A stretch of 64,000 nucleotides of DNA. Origin: Trichopria drosophilae (lineage: Eukaryota; Arthropoda; Insecta; Hymenoptera; Diapriidae). Position 1 is the first letter of the stretch, and each line of letters begins with the position of its first letter. Made by a program: the position numbers and the translations under genes. Shown here one piece after another: positions 30,080 through 40,810 of this stretch. The notes beneath the pieces are model-generated. The model was not told the origin of the DNA, did not search any database, and worked only from the letters and a program-made list of their open reading frames with translations. The DNA lies in the NCBI GenBank assembly GCA_030407085.1, contig CM059585.1, forward strand, positions 115,185,501 through 115,249,500, in the 5' to 3' direction.

Positions 30080-30230
30080 GTATTTAATATGTTGGTAAAA
30101 TCGTTCTTCTTGTACTTCCCCATAATCACCTAACTTTTCTGCGAGGTAATCCACGTCAAGACAGTTTTCATGCTTAATACAAGGTTAAATTAGATAAGGA
30201 GAAAGAAAAATTAGATAACAACGAGTACAG
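30080..30230 (-). pseudogene. Fragment of a transposon-derived protein (second EERFYQ copy)
   Basis: The minus strand reads LGDYGEVQEERFYQHIKYIERR, a homologue of the fragment at 21780-21915. It is preceded on that strand by the same pyrimidine tract plus AG (TTTTTCTTTCTCCTTATC). Two copies sharing the junction suggest a repeated element carrying an intron-exon boundary. Confidence 0.5.
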
Positions 30231-30689
30231 TCCAGTAAAATACGCATATGTATATTAACATTCGCATAATGGTCTAATTCCACAGTCTATTAGTTTTTAC
30301 GTGCTATACCAACACAAATAATTATTAGAAGTAAATCACCAATGAGGCGAAAAAATGCAAAATTTTTGGCTTAAAAATTTATTGCTCAAAGTTGTATTTT
30401 CCGCATGAGTGAATAAAATTAAAGAAAAGGGTGTATTTATTTCCCTTGACAGGAATCTTCATTTTATTATTTGGATTAATAACTTGTTTATTCATACCCA
30501 ATAAAGTGTTACAAGTAAACGCTATGTTTGAATACACTCAAATATTACAATTAATAATTAAAAAGTATACATGTGTAATGGAGACAGATGTATGTTAAAT
30601 ATTAACACGTATATCTTAAATGTACACGATTTAGTTGGTTAATCTAGACTGCAGCTTTATCAGGATCAAACAATTTGTTACATTTCGGA
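30231..30689. other. Unannotated spacer
   Basis: No gene was recognised. Confidence 0.4.
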
Positions 30690-30875
30690 CCTGCATCTTG
30701 GATCTGCGATTCTGAGTTTTAAATATCTGCGGTAATCAGCGATCTTGAAAACTCCCGAGCATATTTCATCGCGATCAAGGAACATTTTAAGAATTACATC
30801 CGCCATCTTGTATCCACTATTTTGAATTTTGAAACTCTCAGGCCATGTTCAGAATCAGTGACCACGAAGTAAAAA
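30690..30875. repeat. Dispersed relative of the 121-bp unit
   Basis: About one and a half diverged units, with ACATCCGCCATCTTGTATCC and GTAATCAGCGATCTTGAAAA. Same orientation as the array at 1-800. Confidence 0.55.
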
Positions 30876-31668
30876 ATGTCATCTGTTTTCCATGTAAAGA
30901 AAAATATATACTTCAAAGGGTTAATTAAATTCTTACATGAATACATTTGTTCTAAGTACAATGCAACCCCTTCAATTGGTCCCTCTTCCACTGAATCCTT
31001 CTCCCACAGGCCCCTCTTCAGTTGACCGTATAGGCCCCGCTGCTGTTTCTCCCTTCTATACGAGCAAGTTTCAGGCGTTTGTTTATATAAGCAAGGGCTT
31101 TCTTCAGGTCACGTGACAATAAATGAGCGGGACATACCGCTCTCCAGTACGAGAGGGAGAGTGTTCCACTGTAGGACAACTCGAGAGGTTGCACTATATA
31201 CACAACGAATTTTAAAAATATCAATAGGCAAACACGTTGTACCCAGTTCATTAATGGCACTTTAAACTTTTTAGCGAATGCTTTAAAATATAGGAAAATA
31301 TATGCTCTCTGAAGCACTGATATAATAATTCTTAAGCAATTTTCATAGTTATGTGTATCAAGCATTTATAATTCAACTGGGGTATTTATTAAAAATTTAT
31401 TATTCTGATATTTAAAACCTTATTTTCAAACATTTACGTGCATTTTAACAAACCGTCGCTTCTGCAAAAAATGTTCTTGACAATTCAAGAAAATTCTGAT
31501 GTGTAAGGTGTACTAAATATCGTGTATCATCCAAATGAAATAATTAATATTCTGTAGTACGGGCTACTGCATATGTTAGTTTCAGAAATTTGACGTTTGG
31601 CGACGATGACCAGAAGAGATCTTCCAGAAATTTATTGTCAAAAGTACACGACAGCTTTTAATGAGAGT
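30876..31668. other. Unannotated 3' flank of IR copy 4
   Basis: A 115-codon minus-strand open frame (31018-31365) has no recognised domain and is not called. An AATAAA on the minus strand at 31631-31636 is 33 bp after the stop of copy 4. Confidence 0.4.
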
Positions 31669-33621
31669 TTAATGTCTTTTTATTAGAAGTTTCTCTACTT
31701 TTAGAATATTTTTTCGAAACTCGTTGATGCAAGTTTTTCTTTCTTTCTTGTCCGATGCTTTGTTCAGAGATGAACATTTAAATTTTTTGTATCCATAAAT
31801 GAGCTCAGATAGTGACATATTATAGCGATAAAGAATTAATTCGCCTGCAAAAACCGGAATGGAAATGCATAAATATAATATAAAAAGACAAATCATTGAC
31901 CAGTATACCAGCTCTGAATCTAAATCACCATCGTTCATGGAAAGTTGAAAGTCCCTATTGTTCAAATCTGTCAGTGACGCTGTTATTTCTACGACTAAAT
32001 TTGACATTTGGCGCTTGGAGCGATGAAATAATCCTACTTCCAGAAACAAGAGTCGCAGCGAATTTATTTGTTCATATAAAGGTGAATTTATCTTGACCAT
32101 CAAGTGATTCGTGCTGGTATAAAATTGGTCATGAATACATCGTATTAACTCTTTTGAATAATATGTGTTGATATAATCTACGAAAAATGACTGCATGTCA
32201 GGATCTAAAAGTACACACGCATTTCTGTATTTGTATATGTAATCGAAAAAAGTATTATATTCCAGAAGATGGGTTATTGTATTATTTATTACGTTTCTAA
32301 TATTAACATTATTTTTGCCATCGTATACATGATCCTGAATTATAGTTCCAGGCCACTGAATTAGAGTCAGTCCACTCTCATCAATATCCATTAAATTCTG
32401 GAAATCTGTTTTAAGACGTTCATTGACGTTAAGTTTTATTAAATCACCAAGTACATCTGTGGAATAAATAAATGCTTCCACGAACAAACAAAGAAAAATA
32501 AATCTGCCCACCATTGAATTCGGGCTCAAACTGACAGACATCCCTAGAAATGACTCCCATACGTTCAGGAAGTTCCATTCTTTATTAGAGAATTTATACA
32601 TTCTTAAAATAATTTTGATTACAAGGGCGATAAGTAAACTAACGATTAAAAATGCAAGACCATTTGGCGCGATAGTTATTTCCGTAGTATATGTAAGAGG
32701 CACTCCTATACAAAAACTTTGATGTGGTAACGCCAAAGTCACTAAATTGGGTGCAATGAATCGAAATTTGTTAACGTCAGACCATATTTTAAAGTGTGAA
32801 CGTAAAATCTCGCTGTAATCAAACTTTAGCCAATGGAAGTACTTGTAGCATTCATCACTATTCATGCATTGGATCATGGCGGTATTTGCAGTTGCATTAA
32901 TTGCACTCAGTATAAATTGACTAAATGTGTTGAGTCTCCCTTTCTTTTCCACAGAAATGCGCAGAGAATGCCCGTAGAGATTGCTTAATTTATTTGGAAA
33001 CCACGTTACACTTGAAGAGTGCTGTTGTACACTGTACTGCTTACTATATCCATTATACTGATGTATACTAACATTTAAATTCCGAGCATCCCACGTAATA
33101 TTCGATGCACGGTTTACTGTTGTAATAAGGAGCGTTGTATGGGGTGAGTTCAACATCCACATTACCTCGAGAAAACCCCGGAAATTAGCTTTCGGATGGC
33201 CTTGCCAAAAGATTATCAAATATTTTGGCATACTATTTACTCCTCTATTATTATAGACGAATCCTATGAATTGTCCAATGATTTGAAAGTATGTTTGGTC
33301 ATGTATCAAATAAGAAATTTCGGTTGCATCGTATAAGATTATGATGAGGTTTGCTCGCCCAATTGGATGTAAGTATGGCCATTCAAGACTAATCGACCTA
33401 AATTTTCGCAGTGATAAAATAGTTGCAGGAATTTCTTGCATTAAATGGTCTGCAAATTTATTGTACTCTGGAGAACGATTTTCATAAGCAGAGTCAATAG
33501 CTAATGTCACCGGATGTAAATCGAAATTATTTGAGATATACGACTTTAAAGCATCTAACCAAAAATCCTCGGCCTTACTAATTGCTACCACAGTAAACAA
33601 CATATGCAATATAAGCTTCAT
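31669..33621 (-). CDS. Divergent ionotropic receptor, copy 4 (intact)
   Basis: A 650-aa intronless protein. Signal peptide at 1-17 (LILHMLFTVVAISKA), then EDFWLDALK. The N-terminal domain has LHPVTLAID, HPIGRANLIIIL and NNRGVNSMPKYLIIFWQGHP. TM1 ~321-341, pore with NVWESFLGMSVSLSPNS, TM2 ~372-394 (FVEAFIYSTDVLGDLIKL), S2 lobe ~395-565, TM3 ~570-600, then a basic cytoplasmic tail of about 50 residues. It groups with copy 5 rather than with copies 1-3. Predicted chemosensory cation channel in the neuron membrane. Ligand unknown. A polyadenylation signal lies 33 bp downstream. Confidence 0.9.
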   Translation of the reverse strand: MKLILHMLFTVVAISKAEDFWLDALKSYISNNFDLHPVTLAIDSAYENRSPEYNKFADHLMQEIPATILSLRKFRSISLEWPYLHPIGRANLIIILYDATEISYLIHDQTYFQIIGQFIGFVYNNRGVNSMPKYLIIFWQGHPKANFRGFLEVMWMLNSPHTTLLITTVNRASNITWDARNLNVSIHQYNGYSKQYSVQQHSSSVTWFPNKLSNLYGHSLRISVEKKGRLNTFSQFILSAINATANTAMIQCMNSDECYKYFHWLKFDYSEILRSHFKIWSDVNKFRFIAPNLVTLALPHQSFCIGVPLTYTTEITIAPNGLAFLIVSLLIALVIKIILRMYKFSNKEWNFLNVWESFLGMSVSLSPNSMVGRFIFLCLFVEAFIYSTDVLGDLIKLNVNERLKTDFQNLMDIDESGLTLIQWPGTIIQDHVYDGKNNVNIRNVINNTITHLLEYNTFFDYIYKYRNACVLLDPDMQSFFVDYINTYYSKELIRCIHDQFYTSTNHLMVKINSPLYEQINSLRLLFLEVGLFHRSKRQMSNLVVEITASLTDLNNRDFQLSMNDGDLDSELVYWSMICLFILYLCISIPVFAGELILYRYNMSLSELIYGYKKFKCSSLNKASDKKERKTCINEFRKNILKVEKLLIKRH

Positions 33622-34960
33622 GTTAGTATTAAAATTTATCCAGCTTTTATCATGGTCTGATTATGTAATGTAACTTTTTTTGTTCTGTACATGTCAATGT
33701 TTTGGATTGACTGATGCCATGGAAATTAAAGCACTGTTCGTATAGTATTACATTTGTTACACCTATTGTTTTGTTATCAGGATGTTCGTGTCAGTTTTCA
33801 ATGACTCATTCCTTTTTTTTGTTTTGCGCAGCAAAATTTTTACCTTTTGAAACGAAATAAATTGATTTCAATCATTCTAGAAATAAAAACGGATTTGCAG
33901 GATGTTTTTATGACCGTTAATAAAAAAGTTTGTTGTCAAAACAACATCTCTGACATTTAAATGACCTTGAAAAGGGGAGCATGCTTGTTTTCACGGTTAG
34001 ATTTGATCAATGTGATAATAGTATCTTCACAACGTCTGTTGTACCAAACAGTTAGAAAAAAGTAATTTCTTACGTAATTTTTTTAGCAATGTCGTTAACA
34101 TGAGTGGAATAAGCACCGACGTCTTCCCTTCGCGACTTCTGCTTGATTCGAGAATCTCGAATATATCAATATTGCATTATTGCGGCCTATAAAATCAGCT
34201 GGATATTAGCTAACTCAACCAGATTTAAAAAGAAGTATATAATTTTAAAGCAATAATTTGTTACGATACGTATATTATTAAATATATTTATTATTACTAC
34301 AATAGGATTTTACCTTCCCCATTCTTATCTCTAATTAGACTAGTTAAAACAATTTTATTGAGATTCTAGTTTATAGGAAAAGAATATCACAGATCATAAC
34401 ACTGGTGTGCACATGAATATTTTGTTTCCTTAATATTTTCTGTTTGCCATGGCCAAATTGATATAACACGCATCGTGACTGTAGGATTAGTAAGTTTCCT
34501 TAGTACTGCTAGCGATTTCTTGGCTTGATTAATCTGTAATGAATCAATACAAAATGTTAAGTATGTAACAACGTTTGCATATGTGATAGATAAAGAACAA
34601 AGTTATTCAACTTACGATTACATTATTAATATACAAGTAGTACAAAAGTCTTGTCACAGCAGTTGGGAATGTCTGTTCTAGTAAATTATATTTCATGAGA
34701 TCTAAGATCACTTTCAAACACAGTGATTTGGTATTTATTCCAGATGTGTTGTCAACAAACACTGCATATGTGAACTTTAAAAATGTTCCCTAGCTGTTCA
34801 CTTGTGTAATACCTCCTAATATATTGCGCTACTTTACTCGATATTTTGATATTTTTTTGCAATTAGAGTTTACCAGAAGTGAAATATTTGTGTACTTGAT
34901 ATTCATTGAAGATGATATGAATATGTTGCGATGATTACAAATCTGAGTCTACTTAAAGAA
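33622..34960. other. Intergenic region between IR copies 4 and 5
   Basis: No gene was recognised. It would hold the promoter of copy 4. GATGCCATGGAAATTAAAGC at about 33713 loosely resembles the TGCTATGGAAAT block upstream of copies 1-3. Confidence 0.4.
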
Positions 34961-36940
34961 TCAAAGTTGAAATGTTTTTAACTTCTTATTACAAGATTTT
35001 TTAAGTTTAAGATCACTTTTTTGCAATTTCTTAATACGAAAAGATGTTCTTTTATTTTTCTCAAATGTCTTGTTTTTCGATGCACTCTTGAATTTTCGGT
35101 AAGCGCAAGTAATCTTAGATAGCGAGATATCATAATGATAGACAATCAATTCGCATGCAAATACCGGAATTGGAATGCATATGTATACAATAAATAGACA
35201 AATCATTGACCAGAATACTAGATCTGAATCTAAGTCACCGTCGTTCAAGGAAGGACTGAATCCTCGATTGTTTAAATCTATCAGTAATGATGCTGACTTT
35301 CCAATCACGACATTAGAGCTTTCGCGTAGCGAATAATGAAATAAACCTGATTCAAGGAACAATATACGAAACTCATTTATTTTTTCATATAGATATGAAT
35401 TTGGCTTGAGCAATAAGTGATTCGTGCTGGTATGAAATTCTTCATAAATACATCGTATCAATTCTTTGGAGTAAAATCTGTTGACGTGATCTACGAAAAA
35501 CGACTGCATGTGAGGATCTAGCATTACGCACACATTTCTGTATTGGAATAGGGCATCGATAAAACTACTCAATTTTGAAGGTGGATACATTTTGTTGTTT
35601 ACTAAGTTTCGAATATTTGGATTATTTTGTCCGTTATAAAGATAATCCTGTATTGGTTGTCCAGGCCACTCAATTAACGTTAGTCCACTCTCGTCGACAT
35701 CCTTCAAATTCTGAAAATCTGTTTCAAGGCCTTCATTGACGTTAAGTTTTATTAAATCACCAAGCACGTCTGTGGAATAAATAAATGACTCAACGAATAA
35801 ACAAGCGAAAAGTAGTTTACCCACAATCGAATTTGGGCCCAAGCTGACTGAAATGCCTAGGAATGACTCCCATACGGTCATAAAGTGCCATTCGTTGTTG
35901 GAGAATTTAAATATTGTTGTCATAACTACTATTGTAAATGAGATCGATAAACTAACAATTAAAAATGCAAGACCATGAGGAGCGATAGTAATTTCCGTGC
36001 TATATGAAAGCGGTACTCCCATACATGAACCTCGATTTGGTAAGGGTATAGTTATTAAACTCGGAGATTCGAACAAAAACTGACGACTGTCAGCTTCTAA
36101 TTTCATGTGTGAACTTGGAATCTCGCTATAATCAATTCTTTGCTTAATAAAATAATCGTTGTATTCTTCAATATTCCTGTCAGGAATAAAAAGAGGGACT
36201 GCGGTTGCATTAATTGCTTGCTGTAAAAACTTACTGAAGAAGTTGAGATTATTTTTTATTTGAACAGAAATGCGCAAAGGATGCCCGCAGAGATCAATTA
36301 GCTTATCTGGAAACCATTTCACAAATGAGGAGTACTGCTGTACGGAATATTTGTTTTTATGTTTATTGTACTGATACACACTACCGTTTAAATTCCGCGT
36401 ATCCCACGCGATTTTCGTTGTAGGATTCACAGTCGTTACAAGTAGTGTTGTATGGGGTGAGTTCATGAGCCACATTACCTTCAGAAACCAATTATAAGAT
36501 GCGTTCGGATGGCCTTGCCAAAGGATTATCAAATATTTTGGCATACTATTGTACCCTCTATTATTGTAGACGAATGTTACGAATTGTCCAATAATTTCAA
36601 AATATTTTAAACCGCCGTGGACCAAATGGGAAACTGTCGTTGCGTCGTATAAAATTATAATGAGATTGGCTCGCCCAATGGGATGGTAATAAGGCCATTG
36701 CAGGGGCATTGACTTAAATTTTCGTAAACTTAGAACGGTTGCAGGAATTTCGTCCATCAAGTGATCAGCAAATTTATTGTATTCTGGTGAATGATTTTCA
36801 TATGATGAGTCGATAGCCAATGTCACCGGGTGCAAATTTATATTATTTGAAATATACTTCTTTAAAGCATCTAACATAAATTCTTCTGCTCTAGTGATTG
36901 CAGCAGTAAATAACAAATATATACTGAATTTTATATTCAT
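34961..36940 (-). CDS. Divergent ionotropic receptor, copy 5 (intact)
   Basis: A 659-aa intronless protein. Signal peptide at 1-18 (FSIYLLFTAAITRA). N-terminal domain with LHPVTLAIDSSYEN and HPIGRANLIIIL. TM1 ~323-345 (GLAFLIVSLSISFTIVVM), pore ~357-372 (WESFLGISVSLGPNS), TM2 ~376-398, S2 lobe ~400-570, TM3 ~574-602, and a long Lys-rich tail. The sister of copy 4, with the same domain order and many identical motifs. Same likely role, a ligand-gated cation channel of chemosensory neurons. No introns, stops or frameshifts were seen. Probably the most upstream member of the local array. Confidence 0.9.
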   Translation of the reverse strand: MNIKFSIYLLFTAAITRAEEFMLDALKKYISNNINLHPVTLAIDSSYENHSPEYNKFADHLMDEIPATVLSLRKFKSMPLQWPYYHPIGRANLIIILYDATTVSHLVHGGLKYFEIIGQFVTFVYNNRGYNSMPKYLIILWQGHPNASYNWFLKVMWLMNSPHTTLLVTTVNPTTKIAWDTRNLNGSVYQYNKHKNKYSVQQYSSFVKWFPDKLIDLCGHPLRISVQIKNNLNFFSKFLQQAINATAVPLFIPDRNIEEYNDYFIKQRIDYSEIPSSHMKLEADSRQFLFESPSLITIPLPNRGSCMGVPLSYSTEITIAPHGLAFLIVSLSISFTIVVMTTIFKFSNNEWHFMTVWESFLGISVSLGPNSIVGKLLFACLFVESFIYSTDVLGDLIKLNVNEGLETDFQNLKDVDESGLTLIEWPGQPIQDYLYNGQNNPNIRNLVNNKMYPPSKLSSFIDALFQYRNVCVMLDPHMQSFFVDHVNRFYSKELIRCIYEEFHTSTNHLLLKPNSYLYEKINEFRILFLESGLFHYSLRESSNVVIGKSASLLIDLNNRGFSPSLNDGDLDSDLVFWSMICLFIVYICIPIPVFACELIVYHYDISLSKITCAYRKFKSASKNKTFEKNKRTSFRIKKLQKSDLKLKKSCNKKLKTFQL

Positions 36941-39409
36941 ATTAATATTTGAATATATCCAAATTTTTACATAGAATACTGCCGAAAATCACTTCGGTAC
37001 TATAATGCAATTTTATATTCATTATTGGAATATATATGGCAGAATGTTTGGGATTTCTGTTACTAAGGAAACCAAAACACTCTTTAGTTTCGTTATCAAG
37101 ATTTCCAATTCTCTGAAAAATGCTAGTATGAGGAAAACTCTAAAATGTGATATGCATTTCTAAAGGCTCCCGTGCAATGCATGACAAATACGGATGTTTG
37201 CGATTAAGTGCAGATAGAAAATACATTCTATGTCATGGAAAAACCTACGATTATCGATACGCCGTTGCATTTCTGTCACGCTTGTTACTTACACCCTAAC
37301 TGTAGGTTGGACGAAGTATTGAATTTGGTCACCGTAAAAAAAAATTACCTTGTAGATAAAAAAAAAACGACCCTGATCTTGAGAGTACGTCCTTATGTTT
37401 GTATGTGGCACATTTTTGTAGACGCGATAACTCGAAAAAGGAAAGTCGGATTAAAAAATCGGTCGAAAGTACTTGTTTGACATGGCCTAACTTAGATCGG
37501 ACTAGTTTTTATTTTTTTGGTTTGATCGGCAATACATTAAGGGAAGAACAATTTTAAAAAATACTAATAAAACGTTTTTTTGCATTTATTTTCAAAAAGA
37601 CAACTCACATAAAAAAATGTTTCCGACAAAGTGGCAGACATCAATTGGGACGATTTTTCTTTCAGTCGCAAGAAATGAGCAAAGTAAATGGCAATTTTGT
37701 TTGAGACATACACGCAATAAGAGTAAACAACATAAACAATAACGACATTTCAATATCAAACAGGTTCAGTAACAACCCGACGATGGGTCAGAGCAGATTT
37801 TTACATTTATTTATTTTCATATAGGTCATAGGTCATAGTTTTATGAATTTTTAAACTAAACACAAAATCCAATTAATTTGGAAGAAAGCCCTATTTTACT
37901 CGAAGTGGACTCGTTTATTGCTGCTACAATCGAATAGTACGGTTACAAAGTAACCACCTCGGCATAACAAATGTTTACTAAATTGAAGGATTTTTCTAAA
38001 TTCAAGAATATAATAATAATTTAATTATAAGTCTTAGAACTACTTACAATGGTTGCAATTAAATAATGGTTTTGGATTTTTCCTATATTAATTACATTTT
38101 CTTGGTAACATAGTTAAAACATAGTTAAAGTAGCTATGAAATAAGATGGATCATCAAAATGGGTTAGATAATGCTCTTAAAAAAATTAATACAATTCCAA
38201 TCATCAATGTGGAATTAAAAAATTCAGTTGCAGTAACAATTTTGTTATACTCGCGAACGCTCACGAAAATCGTCGATGATTCCCGACTTAATTTTGTGTA
38301 GTTATTTCTATATTAAATGAGTGTATTTTGGCTTTGGCGATTAATCTCCACATAAAAAATGAAAACCATTTCTAAATTTAAAAGTTATGTTTAGTATACA
38401 TTGAAATCTGTACAGACTGGTTGGCTCGTTTATAAACAAATACAATAGAATATACGTGTTTCATATAGTACTATTTTAAAATATTTGATGAATAATAATA
38501 ATTAGTTATTATTATTAAAATTTTACAAAATAATGCCAAATTATAAAGTCTAAAATAAATAAATAAGTATCCAAAATTATTCGCATTTTATTTAGAGCTC
38601 ACTATCTTGGAATCTGACATGGCCTGCCTCTTTAGCCTCCACTAAGAGGAGTGGGGGCACCCAGACGACACTAGCGCCAATATGCGGATTAGATCTTGCG
38701 TCTCAATAAAAATCACGAAAAATGTAGCAGTGACAGTTCCGTTCGTACCAAATTTTAAAAAAATTAAACTTATATCGCTAAAATGGTTTTAAAGGTTTAC
38801 ATTATCTCAATAACGAATAATAAATTCACAATAGTTTGATAATCTTATACAAATCCATGGAACATAACATAAATAATTATCGAAACATTTCGAAACACAC
38901 TGAAACTAGTAAATTTGATTGCCAATATTACCAAATTTGTTCCAGAAGCAAAATAAATAAATAGGGATCGTATATTATTCAATATCCGTTTAATGAATTC
39001 AAATATTAAAAAGATAAAATATTATTTTGTATATTGCATAATTAATAGTATTGTTCTTTTGGTTAATTCAGCTCTAGTATTTTCAGATTCTACTTGCTTA
39101 ACTTAAATATTACATAATGTTTTATAATAGATGTTTTTAAAAACCCTGAATATGCATTTTTGTGAATTTTATAAATATGAAATAAACTGGAGAACTACAC
39201 TTTATTATTGTTTATTAGTAAATATTGGAACAATTAAATGTCAAGTATTTGTAATTCTATGAAGGGAAATGAAATAAATAAAATGCAATAAAATGTACAT
39301 CTTTTTTTATTAACTTATGAACGTCTTTAAATAAACACAAACGGTTATATTTACAATTTAACAATTCTTGGAGACACAATATATATGATATGTTTATATC
39401 TATCATTCA
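36941..39409. other. Intergenic region, 2.5 kb
   Basis: No gene was recognised. A short palindrome, CCTCTTTAG...CTAAGAGG, lies near 38629. The minus-strand AATAAA at 39306-39311 is about 100 bp after the stop of the ankyrin gene. The 90-codon frame at 37208-37480 has no recognisable domain. Confidence 0.4.
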
Positions 39410-40810
39410 TTATTGTCCACAATATTTAAGACGTTTTGCCTCAGCAGACCGCACGGTATACGAGAAAATGCCTTGCGATAAAATAGATGTTTTTTCTTTC
39501 AATTTTCTTTTATCAATAGCAACTTTTTTAAATGCTATTTGTAACGTATCCTTGTACAAAGGAAACTCTAACATATATACCTTAGAAGTGAAGTAATCCA
39601 CTACATCCTTGTCCTCGTACAAAGCACTAAGAGTGTCATAATCCGTCATCAAATGAAATAACGAAACACCGGAAATTTTTTTTTCTTTTAATTTTCTAAC
39701 TTCACTTGCACATTCAGCTGCAAAATCAGGTACGTTCAGTTTCTGGAGTACTTCTTTATTCTTCAATATCAATGGAATAGTGCATTTGCCTACAAAAAAA
39801 TCAGCTTTTTTGAGTTTTATCAAGTGACGAACAAGAAGCAATAGTTTTTCCGAATTCAGAGTGGCAATGTCCAGTCTTCTTATGGTTTCGATCATTTCGG
39901 CATTATGCATCACAACACTGTCTACGTTGCTTCTATTTTTGATCAGCATTTCGAACACTATTTCAGAACCTGCATATTTCGAAATAAAAGCAATGTAGAG
40001 TGGTGTAATGCCTGGTCTCATTGTCGCATTGACATCACACCCACTGTTAATTAATATTCGTGCACATTTATCCCGTCCGAAAAAAGCTGCAACGTGAAGA
40101 GGTGTACCTGAGCTTGACTGAGCGTTGATGTCGATATGACACATCAGTTCTGCAGCTGCTTCATAATTTCCATGCTCCGCTGCATTATGCAAAAGAGTCC
40201 GATTTCCGAGAGCTTCATCTACATATTTTATGTTAAAACCCAACCTATTCCACATTTGAATGAAGTCCATTGTTGCATATGGTAACATGACTCCAACTAT
40301 CGTTCGATGATCATTGTCTTCGGCACTGAGACGTATGCCGTGTTTGAAAAACAGCTCCATAAGTCGTACCGTACTCTCTTGCACTTCGGCATACTCTTGT
40401 GCATCATCATCTGCAATTTCATTGTTCCGGTCAAATTCCAGAATTTGGCACGATTCAACAAAACTAATGGCCAGCGCTTCCATCAGGTCTGTACCTTTAC
40501 GGTCTAACAATGTTTTACGGGCTCCGAGATTTAAAAAAAAAGTTGTCATTTCTACATCGAAGTTTCTGCATGATAAATGTACTAGTGGCTCGCCGTATTT
40601 GTTGGTTATATTAAGATCATAACCATGGTTCAAAAAAAGTTTGATTATTTTAAGGTCACATCCGAATTCTACTGCGTCCAGGAACCATTTGTTTACTATT
40701 CGGATCTGTTTTTTTAATAAATTCTCGAGACCACTAACATCGTTTTTAAAAACGGCATCTTGTATCTTTATATGGTTAAGTTCCCGATCACTAATATAAT
40801 AATGACTCAT
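39410..40810 (-). CDS. Ankyrin-repeat protein of the ankyrin-PRANC family, possibly lacking its C-terminal box
   Basis: A 466-aa intronless protein. Ankyrin units lie at ~41-70, 72-103 (GEPLVHLSCRNFDVEMTTFF), 202-231 (RTLLHNAAEHGNYEAAAEL), 233-263 (GTPLHVAAFFGRDKCARIL) and 266-300. The C-terminal 100 residues share AAECASE...KLK and FPLYKDTLQIAF with the 496-aa gene at 51809. Where that gene has its F-box-like helix, this one ends with an unrelated tail (SAEAKRLKYCGQ). A shift of frame near 39460 would give a more PRANC-like Leu/Ile pattern, so a recent frameshift is possible. Ankyrin-PRANC proteins are thought to recruit targets to Cullin-based ubiquitin ligases. This member might bind targets only. 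Confidence 0.85.
   Translation of the reverse strand: MSHYYISDRELNHIKIQDAVFKNDVSGLENLLKKQIRIVNKWFLDAVEFGCDLKIIKLFLNHGYDLNITNKYGEPLVHLSCRNFDVEMTTFFLNLGARKTLLDRKGTDLMEALAISFVESCQILEFDRNNEIADDDAQEYAEVQESTVRLMELFFKHGIRLSAEDNDHRTIVGVMLPYATMDFIQMWNRLGFNIKYVDEALGNRTLLHNAAEHGNYEAAAELMCHIDINAQSSSGTPLHVAAFFGRDKCARILINSGCDVNATMRPGITPLYIAFISKYAGSEIVFEMLIKNRSNVDSVVMHNAEMIETIRRLDIATLNSEKLLLLVRHLIKLKKADFFVGKCTIPLILKNKEVLQKLNVPDFAAECASEVRKLKEKKISGVSLFHLMTDYDTLSALYEDKDVVDYFTSKVYMLEFPLYKDTLQIAFKKVAIDKRKLKEKTSILSQGIFSYTVRSAEAKRLKYCGQ

Noticed and set aside
31018..31365. 115-codon open frame on the minus strand
   Set aside because: No recognised domain, and the sequence looks like the 3' flank of IR copy 4.
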